Part shown: positions 17,823-26,485 of the stretch, in pieces | Layout of the letters: each line of letters begins with the position of its first letter | How positions within the stretch are numbered: the stretch's first letter is position 1 | From: Granulicella pectinivorans | Lineage (GTDB): Bacteria; Acidobacteriota; Terriglobia; Terriglobales; Acidobacteriaceae | NCBI RefSeq assembly: GCF_900114625.1 | Contig: NZ_FOZL01000001.1 | Span: 2,976,001 to 3,040,000 of the forward strand | Length of the DNA: 64,000 nucleotides | Reading direction: 5' to 3' | Made by a program: the position numbers and the translations under genes | The notes under the pieces: generated by a model | The model's database searches: none | What the model saw: the letters and a program-made list of their open reading frames with translations, nothing else | Told to the model about the DNA's origin: nothing

Positions 17823-20800
17823 TCACAGTGACGGAAGGGATGGATCGACGCAGGAGGACGGCAATCCGTCCCACCGGTGACTATTGCACCTGCTTACGAC
17901 TCCGAGGCGAGGCTCATGGATTCCAGCGAGTAAGTTTTGCCCACCTCGTTCTGGTTTTCCTTTTGCTTTTCGTGCCCTCCTTGTTCGCCGCCAGCGGCGG
18001 GAGTATCTCTGGGACCGTTAGCGACTCCACCAGCTCCCTGGTTGCGGGAGCAGAGCTGCAGCTTGTTAATACGGATCAGCGGACCACCTGGCATGCGATC
18101 TCGAATCGGCAAGGGCTTTATTCCTTTCCCAATCTGCCTGTGGGCCGCTATGACCTCATCATCACAGCAAATGGGTTTACTACGCAAAGGAAGACCGGAC
18201 TCTCCGTCGATACTGATTCCGCCAGCCGGTTGGACTTTGTGCTGGGAGTGAGAGGTAGAATCGACACAGTCACGGTGACGAGCGAGACGGGCACGCACAT
18301 TGAGACAAGCGCGACTCACTTAGGCGAAGTGGTTTCAGGGGCGCAGATGGCAGCGCTGCCCCTGAACGGTCGAAGCTACACAGACTTGCTCGCCATCCAG
18401 CCTGGCGTGGCGCCCTTATCTACGCTGTTGCCAAGCTCCGTCATCATGGCCGGCGTGACAGGCGGCATCTCTCCGTCCGGCGATCTCAATCCAGGCAATC
18501 TGTCCATCAACGGGCAGCGCGAATCCGCCAATGGATTCATGGTCAACGGGATTGATGTGCATGAGCAAATGAATGGTGGTACGTCGATTATTCCGGATCT
18601 TGATTCGATCGAGCAGTTCCGCGTGCTGACGTCTAACTTTGATCCTGAGTACGGCAACTACGACGGGGGAATCATTACGGTCGTCAGCAAGGCGGGGACG
18701 AGCCAGTTCCACGGTCGGGCGTTTGAGTTCTTCCGCAACACGGAACTGGATGCAAGAGGCTATTTCGATCCAGCGCGGTCCGCGTTCAACCAGAACCAGT
18801 TTGGCGGGGCTCTAGGCGGTCCGATCAAAAGGACTAAGCTTTTCTTCTTCACGGACTACCAGGGGACACGCACGACGCAAGGTGTGTCCACGGGCAACAT
18901 CTCCGTGCCCACCGTGGCGCAGCGTGGCGGAGATTTTCTGAATCCCACAAGTGGTTTGACTGCGCTGACGGGGAGTGTAAGCGGCCCCTATCTTGCGACA
19001 CTCTTGACGCAACAGCTTGGCTATCTGGTAACCGCGGGTGAGCTGTACGCCACCGTCTTCCCGGGCGGAGTCATCCCGCAGAGTGCGTGGGCCGCACCCG
19101 CGAAAAATCTCCTGCACTTCATCCCTTCCCCGAACTCCGGTACCAGTCAGTTTTCAACCTCGGCCTATTCGCAGAAAGTTAGCGACGACAAAGGATCAGT
19201 GCGCCTCGATCTTGAGAGTCGGCTGGGTGAGCTATCTGCCTATTACTTTCTGGACGACTATCGGCTGGACAATCCCTACCCCGGCTCGGTCGCGGGAGCG
19301 AGCATTCCGGGCTTCGATGCGCTCACGATTGGAAGAGCACAGCTGTACTCGCTGGGCGACACGAAGGTGATTGGAGCAAACACAGTCAATGAGTTTCACG
19401 TCGGTTACTTGCGCAATGCGAATATCATCGGGCAACCGAAGGGTGGCCTTGGCATCAGCCTCGCGACGCAGGGTTTTAGCACCGGTCCGGATGGCATCTA
19501 TGTTCAGGCTCCTCAGTTTGAGGGGGTAGAGAACATAACGTTTCCCACATTCGTGATGGGTGTGCCTATCACCAATCTTACCCAGGTGAACAACACATGG
19601 TACGTCAGCGACGGTTTATCGCGAGGCGCCGGTTCCCACTCCTTGAAATTCGGCGGACAATTCCACGCGGATGAGGTTAACGAACATCCCAACGCCACCT
19701 TCAATGGCACCTTCAATATCAATGGCACCGAGACCGGGAATCCTTATGCTGATTTCCTGTTAGGCACCCCGAGCAATTTCACGCAGTCTTCAGGTCAGCC
19801 GTTCTATCTGCGGAACCGCTACTTCGGGCTGTATGCCCAGAACAGTTGGCGGGCGCGCAGCAACTTGACGTTGAACGTTGGCCTGCGGTGGGATGTTATC
19901 GTGCCCTGGTGGGAGAAGTTCAATCAACTGCAGACCTATATCGCTGGACAACAATCAACCCTCTATCCGGGAGCACCACAAGGGCTTGTGGTTGCGGGCG
20001 ATCCAGGAGTTCCGAGGACGCTCGCTTCGATTGGTTACAAGAACTTTGCGCCGAGGGTTGGCTTTGCCTACTCACCGCGGCTCGAGCACGGGCTCCTGAG
20101 CTGGATATTTGGCAGCAACGGGCAAAGCAGCATACGGGCCAGCTACGGCATCTTCTATACGGCCTTTCCAGGATTGTCGGCAGGCATCATGTACGCCGTT
20201 CCGCCATTTGGTTTCAACTATCTTTCTCCTGGGCCACCCCTGCTGGCAAAGCCGTTTATTACGGCGGCCACGGGCATCGATAACGGACAGAGATTCCCTT
20301 TCCCCTTTCCTTCGCACAATGTCTCCGCGAAGAATCCAGATACCGGGGTCGACTGGGACAACTTCCTTCCGCTCGCTGCCGATCCTTTCTTCGACTCCCG
20401 TAATCGTGCTGCCTATAGCGGCAACTACATGCTATCGATCCAGCGTGAGATCACACGGGAAACACTGTTGACCTTGAGCTATGTTGGAAACCAAGGACAT
20501 CACATTCTCACACTGGTCTCTGCCAACCCCGGCGACCCTGCTCTTTGCATGAGCCTTCCTGGATGTGGCCCCTTCGGTGAAGATTCCCCCTATACGGACA
20601 GCAACGGTAAGATGGTGCGGGGGACCCGGGGGGGGCAAGGGGCCGACTACGGAGAGAATACGGCCGACCGATCCATCGCCAACTCGAACTACAATGCGCT
20701 CGAGACGACTTTGCGGTACCAGCATCGCGGCTCACAGTTCCTGCTGAGCTACACCTATGGAAAATCGATCGATCAGGGGTCGAACCTTGGTGAGCAACTG

Positions 20801-21400
20801 AACCCTATCAATCCACGACAGAGCCGAACCATCTCGGCGTGGGATATGAAGCATGCGTTTGTCGGGAGCTACACACTTGCGATCCCTGTCGCGGACGTTT
20901 TGGGCAAGAAGACTCGTCTGACCGAACAGTGGAGCCTTTCAGGTACAGCTCGTTTTACGACTGGTCTCCCAGTGACCTTGTTCGATAACTCTGACAACTC
21001 TCTGCTTGGCACCTTGGGCAACGGTGCCAACAATTACCTCCTCGACACGCCGCGATATATTCCGGGCGCGCTCAGGGTCAATTTGGATGGGCGTAATCGA
21101 CGTCCGGCCTTCGACACGGCATTATTCCCCGAAGAGACTCTTGGCCAGCTGGGCAACGCCAAGCGACGGATGTTCTATGGTCCTGGGATCGATAATTTGG
21201 ACATGACGCTCCAGAAGGAACTTCGCTTCTCTGAATTTCACTCGTTGGAGTTTCGGGTGGAGGCCTTTAATGTCTTCAACCATCCCCAGTTCTACGGACC
21301 GGCCACCGTGAATGGGCAAAGAGGAGATCCCAACTTTGGTCAGATTCAGAGCGCCGCAGCTCCAAGACTGGTTCAGTTGGCGATAAAGTTTTCTTTCTGA
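17819..21400 (+). CDS. TonB-dependent receptor, Oar-like
   Basis: About 1,190 residues. After an Arg-rich lead, a signal sequence (AHLVLVFLLLFVPSLFAAS) precedes the carboxypeptidase-regulatory-like domain (GGSISGTVSDSTSSLVAGAE), the plug (MAALPLNGRSYTDLLAIQPG) and a beta barrel ending LVQLAIKFSF. The start at 17819 is chosen for its ATGA overlap with the upstream gene; an ATG at 17840 after GGAAGGG is an alternative that shortens the long N-terminus. It is the third gene of an operon headed by a Cys leader at 16160. Confidence 0.9.
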   Translation: MITVTEGMDRRRRTAIRPTGDYCTCLRLRGEAHGFQRVSFAHLVLVFLLLFVPSLFAASGGSISGTVSDSTSSLVAGAELQLVNTDQRTTWHAISNRQGLYSFPNLPVGRYDLIITANGFTTQRKTGLSVDTDSASRLDFVLGVRGRIDTVTVTSETGTHIETSATHLGEVVSGAQMAALPLNGRSYTDLLAIQPGVAPLSTLLPSSVIMAGVTGGISPSGDLNPGNLSINGQRESANGFMVNGIDVHEQMNGGTSIIPDLDSIEQFRVLTSNFDPEYGNYDGGIITVVSKAGTSQFHGRAFEFFRNTELDARGYFDPARSAFNQNQFGGALGGPIKRTKLFFFTDYQGTRTTQGVSTGNISVPTVAQRGGDFLNPTSGLTALTGSVSGPYLATLLTQQLGYLVTAGELYATVFPGGVIPQSAWAAPAKNLLHFIPSPNSGTSQFSTSAYSQKVSDDKGSVRLDLESRLGELSAYYFLDDYRLDNPYPGSVAGASIPGFDALTIGRAQLYSLGDTKVIGANTVNEFHVGYLRNANIIGQPKGGLGISLATQGFSTGPDGIYVQAPQFEGVENITFPTFVMGVPITNLTQVNNTWYVSDGLSRGAGSHSLKFGGQFHADEVNEHPNATFNGTFNINGTETGNPYADFLLGTPSNFTQSSGQPFYLRNRYFGLYAQNSWRARSNLTLNVGLRWDVIVPWWEKFNQLQTYIAGQQSTLYPGAPQGLVVAGDPGVPRTLASIGYKNFAPRVGFAYSPRLEHGLLSWIFGSNGQSSIRASYGIFYTAFPGLSAGIMYAVPPFGFNYLSPGPPLLAKPFITAATGIDNGQRFPFPFPSHNVSAKNPDTGVDWDNFLPLAADPFFDSRNRAAYSGNYMLSIQREITRETLLTLSYVGNQGHHILTLVSANPGDPALCMSLPGCGPFGEDSPYTDSNGKMVRGTRGGQGADYGENTADRSIANSNYNALETTLRYQHRGSQFLLSYTYGKSIDQGSNLGEQLNPINPRQSRTISAWDMKHAFVGSYTLAIPVADVLGKKTRLTEQWSLSGTARFTTGLPVTLFDNSDNSLLGTLGNGANNYLLDTPRYIPGALRVNLDGRNRRPAFDTALFPEETLGQLGNAKRRMFYGPGIDNLDMTLQKELRFSEFHSLEFRVEAFNVFNHPQFYGPATVNGQRGDPNFGQIQSAAAPRLVQLAIKFSF

Positions 21401-21468
21401 AACGATCCAAGTGAACGAGCTTGTCTACGAACATGACATCAATTGGTGATCAGGCTAGGGTTGGGCGG

Positions 21469-21975
21469 CTATGAAGTTTGCGAGGGTCTACGCTTGCGGG
21501 GCTGTTTATCGTTGCGGTGCGAAGGGAGGATGCTGTTCCAAGGCACTGGAGAGGCGAGAATCATCGAGGTATTGGTAGCGACGTAAGGCATCATGGCGTC
21601 GATGACCTCTTCCATGTGCCCCACATCACGGACGGCGACCTGCACCACGAAGGACTCGGCTCCGGTGACGCGGTGGCATTCAAGAACCTCCGGTATTCTT
21701 TGGGTCAGAGTGGCAAATTTTGTCAGTTTGTCACCGGCAATGGTGACCTTAACGAACGCGCGAACGGGAAGACCGACCTTTGCCGGATCTACCATGGCAC
21801 GGTATCCGAGAATGATGCGGTTTTCTTCGAGGCGCTTGACCCGTTCGATAACGGCCGGTGTTGACAGTCCTACACGCCTGCCTAATTCCGCAAATGCGAT
21901 GCGGGCATTGGTTTGCAGTTCCGCAAGGATCTCGCGGTCGATGCTGTCGATGGCGGATTCCGGAGGATGAATCAT
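21469..21975 (-). CDS. Lrp/AsnC-family transcriptional regulator
   Basis: A 168-residue regulator: an N-terminal winged HTH (IDREILAELQTNARIAFAEL, then GRRVGLSTPAVIERVKRLEE) followed by a RAM/ligand-binding domain (FVKVTIAGDKLTKFATL, VTGAESFVVQVAVRDVGHME). Lrp-family proteins bind amino acids and some (CyuR/DecR) respond to cysteine. It is divergent from the encapsulin-cysteine desulfurase operon with a 234-bp gap containing an inverted repeat, so control of that operon is likely, which is inference. The C-terminal tail is unusually basic (KQPRKRRPSQ). Confidence 0.85.
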   Translation of the reverse strand: MIHPPESAIDSIDREILAELQTNARIAFAELGRRVGLSTPAVIERVKRLEENRIILGYRAMVDPAKVGLPVRAFVKVTIAGDKLTKFATLTQRIPEVLECHRVTGAESFVVQVAVRDVGHMEEVIDAMMPYVATNTSMILASPVPWNSILPSHRNDKQPRKRRPSQTS

Positions 21976-22020
21976 GAGGTCTCCATCTCGCCGGCAGGAT
22001 CTTTCGCCGGGCTCTTCATA

Positions 22021-22083
22021 TTATGAGGTGAGGATTAGGCTTTGCCTGTTTTTGTATGGCACCTTGTCCAAAATACAACACAT
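22021..22083 (-). CDS. possible Cys leader peptide (20 aa) for Lrp regulator
   Basis: A 20-codon minus-strand ORF starting MCCILDKVPYKNR, with two Cys codons directly after the ATG, ending 46 bp before the Lrp/AsnC start codon. Unlike the other leaders it has no clear -35/-10 pair at the fixed distance, so chance is a real possibility. It overlaps the inverted repeat at 22052-22078. Confidence 0.25.
   Translation of the reverse strand: MCCILDKVPYKNRQSLILTS
22052..22078. promoter_or_regulatory. inverted repeat, candidate Lrp operator
   Basis: TTGTAT (22052-22057), 15 nt, then ATACAA (22073-22078): a perfect 6-bp inverted repeat with 21-bp centre-to-centre spacing of half-sites, in the divergent region between the Lrp/AsnC gene and the encapsulin gene. 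Spacing of about two helix turns suits a dimeric regulator. A TTGACA at 22124-22129 could be the encapsulin -35 box, but no good -10 follows it. Confidence 0.4.
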
Positions 22084-22209
22084 GAGCCATTCACCGCCGG
22101 ATGGCCCCTGACTATCATTTGAATTGACAGAGGATGTCATGCGTGGGGTTCAATCGCCACTCGACAGAATCGGCAAACATTTACGCAGAACCAAGAAGGA
22201 GCAAGACTC

Positions 22210-23127
22210 GTGGCCACAAACGAAAACCGCCGTGCAGTTGGTGACGCAGCAGCACGCCAGCTAGCGAATACCACCAAGACCGCCCCTCAACTCAGCGCGA
22301 TCACTCCGCGCTGGCTTGTACAGTTGCTCTCCTGGGTTCCGGTTGAGTCCGGCACCTATCGCGTCAACAAGGTTAAGAACGACGCGGATATTGAAGTCGT
22401 ATGTGGTTCGCGTGATGAGCGCAGGTTGCCGGACACTTACGTTGATTACGAAGAGAAGCCCCGCGAATACACGCTGAGCGCGATCTCAACCGTGGTGGAT
22501 GTGCACACCCGCGTGTCCGATCTCTACAGCCATCCGCATGACCAGATTCGTGAGCAGTTGCGGCTGACGGTCGAGAAGGTCAAGGAGCGGCAGGAGAGCG
22601 AGCTGATTAACAATGCTGACTACGGTTTACTGCGGAATGTCGATCCGTCCTTCAAGGTTTCGACGCGCAAGGGACCGCCCACACCTGATGATTTGGATGA
22701 GCTCATTGCAAAGGTCTGGAAAGAGCCCGCGTTCTTCCTGGCACATCCTACGGCGATTGCGGCTTTTGGTCGTGAGTGCACGCGCCGCGGCGTACCTCCT
22801 CCGACCACCACGATGTTTGGCTCATCCTTCCTGACGTGGCGCGGTCTGCCCTTGGTGCCTTCGGACAAGTTGGGCATCGACGCGACCGGCAAAACGAACA
22901 TCCTTTTGCTGCGCACAGGCGAGAAGAAGCAGGGTGTGGTTGGGTTGTTCCAGCCTGGCCTTCCGGGAGAACAGACGCCTGGTCTTTCGGTGCGCTTCAT
23001 GGGCATCGATCGCAACTCGCTCGCATCGTACCTGATCTCGCTCTATTGCTCGGCGGCTGTGCTCACCGAGGATGCCCTGGGCGTGCTCGAGAACGTTGAG
23101 GTCGGCAACTATTATGACTACAAGTGA
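22210..23127 (+). CDS. family 2A encapsulin shell protein
   Basis: A 305-residue HK97-fold capsid-like protein of the SrpI/EshA type that assembles into a hollow protein shell. Recognisable blocks: ITPRWLVQLLSWVPVESGTY, YVDYEEKPREYTLSAISTVV, VHTRVSDLYSHPHDQIREQL, FFLAHPTAIAAFGRECTRRG and LLLRTGEKKQGVVGLFQPG, ending VGNYYDYK. The GTG start at 22210 has AGAAGGAG at suitable spacing. The next gene overlaps by 14 bp and encodes a cysteine desulfurase with a disordered N-terminal extension, the standard cargo of family 2A shells. Family 2A encapsulins are linked to sulfur handling and storage; that role here follows from family and context. Confidence 0.92.
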   Translation: MATNENRRAVGDAAARQLANTTKTAPQLSAITPRWLVQLLSWVPVESGTYRVNKVKNDADIEVVCGSRDERRLPDTYVDYEEKPREYTLSAISTVVDVHTRVSDLYSHPHDQIREQLRLTVEKVKERQESELINNADYGLLRNVDPSFKVSTRKGPPTPDDLDELIAKVWKEPAFFLAHPTAIAAFGRECTRRGVPPPTTTMFGSSFLTWRGLPLVPSDKLGIDATGKTNILLLRTGEKKQGVVGLFQPGLPGEQTPGLSVRFMGIDRNSLASYLISLYCSAAVLTEDALGVLENVEVGNYYDYK

Positions 23128-25000
23128 TCAGGATAAGGCGGGGAGCTTCTCGCCGCAGATGATCGCGGACGTCGCAGAAGATGCACGTGGCGCGCTGCCT
23201 TCGGCGCCGGCGGGCGCTCCTGACGTTGCCGCACTGGCCCAGATGGCGAACGAGTTCTTTCGTGCGCTGCCTGGCCAGACGGGGCAGTTCAGTGGGGCGC
23301 AGTCCGCGGTGACATTGCCCAGCATGGCTCCGCAGTTCGGAGCCACTCCTGCCTCGATGACCGCCGCGCCGTACACGGACAGGCTTCCGAGCGAAGCAAA
23401 CGTGCAGCAGATGCCTTCGTCGTTCCAGCCCGAGCTCTCAGCATCTCCCGTGTCTGCGAATCCTGCTCCCTACTCGGGTGCCGGCTTCCCGCAGCATGAA
23501 GGGCAGAGCGCTCCCGCCGAATACGGTGCATCTCCATTCTCACTGCCGATGCCGTCGTTCGATCTTCCGTTCCCATCCTTCGAAGCGGCGCTCCCTGCGA
23601 TTCCACGCATGGATGCGTTGCCGACGGAAGAGGATGTGAACGCAGCTTTGAATTCGGTGTCTTCGCTTTACTTCCTGGAAAATGCCGGAGCACTTTCCAG
23701 GCCGGCTGCAGCCAAACCCTCACCGCCGACTGCAGCGGGCATCTCTCCCGCTTTGCTGCCGGATCTGCAATTGAGCCGGAAGCAGTTTGATGTGGGCGCG
23801 GTACGGCGTGACTTTCCGATCCTACAGGAGCGGGTGAATGGCAAGCCACTCATCTGGCTGGACAACGCAGCAACGACGCAGAAGCCCAGGAGCGTGATCG
23901 ATCGCATCTCGTATTTTTACGAGCATGAGAACTCGAACATTCATCGCGCCGCCCACGAGCTTGCAGCCAGGGCCACCGACGCGTATGAGGGCGCACGCCA
24001 GAAGGTCGCTCGCTTCCTCAATGCGCCTTCCGTAAACGAAGTTATCTTCGTGCGTGGCGCGACCGAAGCCATTAACCTGGTCGCGAAGAGCTGGGGCAAG
24101 CGTCACATCGGTAAGGACGACGAGATCGTCATCAGTTGGATCGAGCACCACGCGAACATCGTTCCCTGGCAGATGCTCGCCGCGGAGACGGGTGCGCGTC
24201 TGCGTGTGGCTCCCGTGGACGACGATGGGCAGATTCTGCTGGATGAGTTTGAGAAGCTGCTGAATCCGAGGACACGCCTTGTATCGGTGACACAGGTCTC
24301 GAATGCTCTTGGCACGATTACGCCGACTCGTCAGATCGTCCAGATGGCTCATCGCTATGGAGCCAAGGTTCTTGTGGACGGCGCGCAGTCGGTCTCGCAC
24401 ATGAGCACGGATGTTCAGGTGCTCGATTGCGACTTCTTCGTGTTCTCCGGACACAAGGTCTTCGGGCCGACGGGCATCGGTGTCCTGTACGGCAAGCCGG
24501 ATGCGCTGGCGGACTCACCTCCGTGGCAGGGTGGTGGCAACATGATCGTCGATGTGACGTTCGAGAAGACGATCTATCATGCACCGCCGGCACGCTTTGA
24601 AGCGGGAACTGGCAACATCGCCGATGCGGTTGGACTTGGTGCCGCTATCGACTATGTCGAGCAGCTTGGGATGGAGAACATCGCTCGCCATGAGCATGAC
24701 TTGTTGATCTATGCGACGAAGTGGTTGCAGACGATTCCGGGTCTGCGCCTGATTGGAACTGCGAAGGAGAAGGCGAGTGTGATGTCGTTCGTTCTCGATG
24801 GTTACAAGACCGAAGAGGTGGGTGCGGCATTGAACAAGGAAGGAATCGCTGTACGTTCCGGACACCATTGCGCGCAGCCTGCTCTGCGTCGGTTTGGGGT
24901 TGAGACCTCGGTGCGTCCTTCGCTGGCGCTTTATAACACCTACGGAGACGTTGATGCTTTGATTGCGGTTCTGCGCAAGCTGAAGAATATCGGCGCGTAG
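23114..25000 (+). CDS. encapsulin cargo cysteine desulfurase (SufS-like) with disordered N-terminal loading region
   Basis: A 628-residue protein. Residues 1 to about 215 are Ala/Pro/Ser-rich and low-complexity, with short conserved-looking islands (LPSEANVQQMPSSF, PTEEDVNAALNSVSSLYFLE) typical of the encapsulin-targeting region. The rest is a complete group II cysteine desulfurase from FDVGAVRRDFPILQE: WLDNAATTQKP, HRAAHELAARAT, ISWIEHHANIVPWQ, the PLP lysine K448 in FSGHKVFGPTG, and the catalytic C586 in SGHHCAQPAL. The reaction is L-cysteine to L-alanine plus enzyme-bound sulfane sulfur, probably inside the shell. The ATG at 23114 overlaps the shell gene and has GAGGT upstream. Confidence 0.92.
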   Translation: MTTSDQDKAGSFSPQMIADVAEDARGALPSAPAGAPDVAALAQMANEFFRALPGQTGQFSGAQSAVTLPSMAPQFGATPASMTAAPYTDRLPSEANVQQMPSSFQPELSASPVSANPAPYSGAGFPQHEGQSAPAEYGASPFSLPMPSFDLPFPSFEAALPAIPRMDALPTEEDVNAALNSVSSLYFLENAGALSRPAAAKPSPPTAAGISPALLPDLQLSRKQFDVGAVRRDFPILQERVNGKPLIWLDNAATTQKPRSVIDRISYFYEHENSNIHRAAHELAARATDAYEGARQKVARFLNAPSVNEVIFVRGATEAINLVAKSWGKRHIGKDDEIVISWIEHHANIVPWQMLAAETGARLRVAPVDDDGQILLDEFEKLLNPRTRLVSVTQVSNALGTITPTRQIVQMAHRYGAKVLVDGAQSVSHMSTDVQVLDCDFFVFSGHKVFGPTGIGVLYGKPDALADSPPWQGGGNMIVDVTFEKTIYHAPPARFEAGTGNIADAVGLGAAIDYVEQLGMENIARHEHDLLIYATKWLQTIPGLRLIGTAKEKASVMSFVLDGYKTEEVGAALNKEGIAVRSGHHCAQPALRRFGVETSVRPSLALYNTYGDVDALIAVLRKLKNIGA

Positions 25001-25023
25001 ACCTGCCAGCGTGAAACGCAACG

Positions 25024-25056
25024 AACCGGAACAGAAGAATTCCTTCTGTTCCGGTT
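25024..25056. terminator. bidirectional intrinsic terminator
   Basis: AACCGGAACAGAAG pairs perfectly with CTTCTGTTCCGGTT around a 5-nt loop (14-bp stem) and is followed by TTCC on the plus side. It separates the cysteine desulfurase from the convergent amidinotransferase-like gene. Confidence 0.85.
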
Positions 25057-25093
25057 TTCCGTTTGTGTTGTTGGAATCGAACCCAGCTTTGCG

Positions 25094-26020
25094 CTAGCGG
25101 ATTACGAGAGCCCGCTGCGAAGGATGACGGTGCGTGACAGAGACATCGCTCAAGCGAAGCGCTAAGCTCTTCGCGGCGCCTCCGCCTTTTACGAATTCGC
25201 CGAGGGGAAACTCCGAGACCTCATAGCCAGCGGAGCGGATTCGACTGGCAGCGCTTCCAGCAGTGTGCATCAGGACCTGATCTCCGACGTTGATGACATT
25301 GCATGCGAACTGTACGGCTTCCACTTCGGATAGTGCGATGCGATTGTTGGGACTATAGGCGTCTTCAATCTTTCTTAGCGACCTGCGATCGAAGGCTCCA
25401 GGATAATAGAGAACGTGCCCACCGCTGAGAGGAGTGAAGCAGAGATCGAGATGGTAGAAACGTGGGTCAACCAGATGAAGCGATGTGACGTCGACGTGCC
25501 ATATGTTGCCAAGACGGCGGTGACTCTGTAGAGAAGTCCTGGAGCCATGTGCAGCCCATAGGTGGTTACCGTCCGGTGAGAACAGAGCATCGCCTTCGCC
25601 TTCGAGAGGAAGCCCCTCCGACTTCCAAACGATAAAGCCAGCGTCCTCGAACCATGCCTCAAGGTAGTCTTCCTCGGCGGTTCGCTGGTAGTGAGCAAAG
25701 GAGGAGAGAGCTGCGACACCGTAGTTGACGACAGCGCCATGCGCTACAAAGGTCATGTCGGGTGAGCCTTCTTTGGCTCGAAGCAGTCTGACATCTCCGA
25801 GACTCCTCAATGCTTCGTAAAGGCGATTCCATTGCTGGAACGCGGTGTCGCGCACCGATTTTGCTATGTTTCCTGCCATCCATGGGTTGATGACGTACTT
25901 CAATTCGTACCAGCCGGGAGCGCACATGAGGAAGGTCGGACGAGTGAATTGTGTCGTGGTCTGTGTCTCATCGGAGTTGTTAGGCAATTGAATCTCAATT
26001 TGGGTGCTAAAGGTTTGCAC
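25094..26020 (-). CDS. amidinotransferase/DDAH-like protein, catalytic Cys apparently replaced by Ser
   Basis: A 308-residue protein of the guanidine-modifying superfamily (arginine deiminase, dimethylargininase, amidinotransferase). Visible family blocks: FLMCAPGWYELKYVINPWM, SPDMTFVAHGAVVNYGVAAL, LEGEGDALFSPDGNHLWAAH, YHLDLCFTPLSGGHVLYYPG and EFVKGGGAAKSLALRLSD. In relatives the last block normally ends with the nucleophilic Cys (GGG-x-x-x-C). Here the aligned residue is S285, encoded AGC, one base from TGC. The acidic residues and His in SPDM and YHLD are retained. GTG start with AAGGA 9 nt upstream. A four-Cys leader ORF precedes it (26280-26357). It may bind rather than hydrolyse a guanidine compound, or the true product is unknown. 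Confidence 0.7.
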   Translation of the reverse strand: MQTFSTQIEIQLPNNSDETQTTTQFTRPTFLMCAPGWYELKYVINPWMAGNIAKSVRDTAFQQWNRLYEALRSLGDVRLLRAKEGSPDMTFVAHGAVVNYGVAALSSFAHYQRTAEEDYLEAWFEDAGFIVWKSEGLPLEGEGDALFSPDGNHLWAAHGSRTSLQSHRRLGNIWHVDVTSLHLVDPRFYHLDLCFTPLSGGHVLYYPGAFDRRSLRKIEDAYSPNNRIALSEVEAVQFACNVINVGDQVLMHTAGSAASRIRSAGYEVSEFPLGEFVKGGGAAKSLALRLSDVSVTHRHPSQRALVIR

Positions 26021-26279
26021 TGGTCGATTCCTTTTGACTTGATTTCATCATTGAGTTGAGGATCGCTGCGGGAGGCAGCGCCGATCGCGAAGATCAATGT
26101 GAACAACAGCCAAAGGATGATGCCTCCGCGTGTATGCGGAAGTGGATCGAGGGGAGAAGAAACGTTTGAAGCATGGGAACCTATTCAAAGGCCTAAACGC
26201 GCCGTAGCGGCGGCTCAGTCCTGGAGATGCGGAATCGTTGAAGGGGAGCTTTGGCCGTCTGAGCTAAGAAAAGCCGCGA

Positions 26280-26357
26280 CTAGGCGGAGCAAAGAAGATC
26301 GTGGACACACGCCGGAAGTGGGCAGCAGCAACAACCGATCTGGTGAAACTTGCTCAT
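26280..26357 (-). CDS. Cys-run leader peptide (25 aa) for amidinotransferase-like gene
   Basis: A 25-codon ORF starting MSKFHQIGCCCCPLPACV, with four consecutive Cys codons and two further Cys before the stop (six of 25 residues). TTGACC (26388-26393), 17 nt and TTATCG (26365-26370) put the ATG 7 nt after the -10 box. A GC-rich hairpin (CGCTGC/GCAGCG, near 26068-26084) follows before the structural gene. The remaining part of 26021-26485 holds no other gene. Confidence 0.7.
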   Translation of the reverse strand: MSKFHQIGCCCCPLPACVHDLLCSA

Positions 26358-26485
26358 AGGCACACGATAATCCGATCAACCGGTTATGGTCAAGGTCTCG
26401 AAGCCGCTCCTTTCTGTGTCGGTATCGGAACGAAACTTGCGAGAAACCCGAGCATCCAATACAACACAGTGTGGAGGATGTATTC

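Noticed and set aside
22141..22281. Short plus-strand frame starting MRGVQSPLDRIGKHL before the encapsulin gene
   Set aside because: No Cys codons, no promoter at the shared distance, and it overlaps the shell gene in another frame; not a Cys leader.
26021..26485. A Cys leader on the plus strand for the ATP-grasp gene
   Set aside because: I found no plus-strand mini-ORF with adjacent Cys codons here; the only Cys run is on the minus strand, belonging to the divergent amidinotransferase-like gene.
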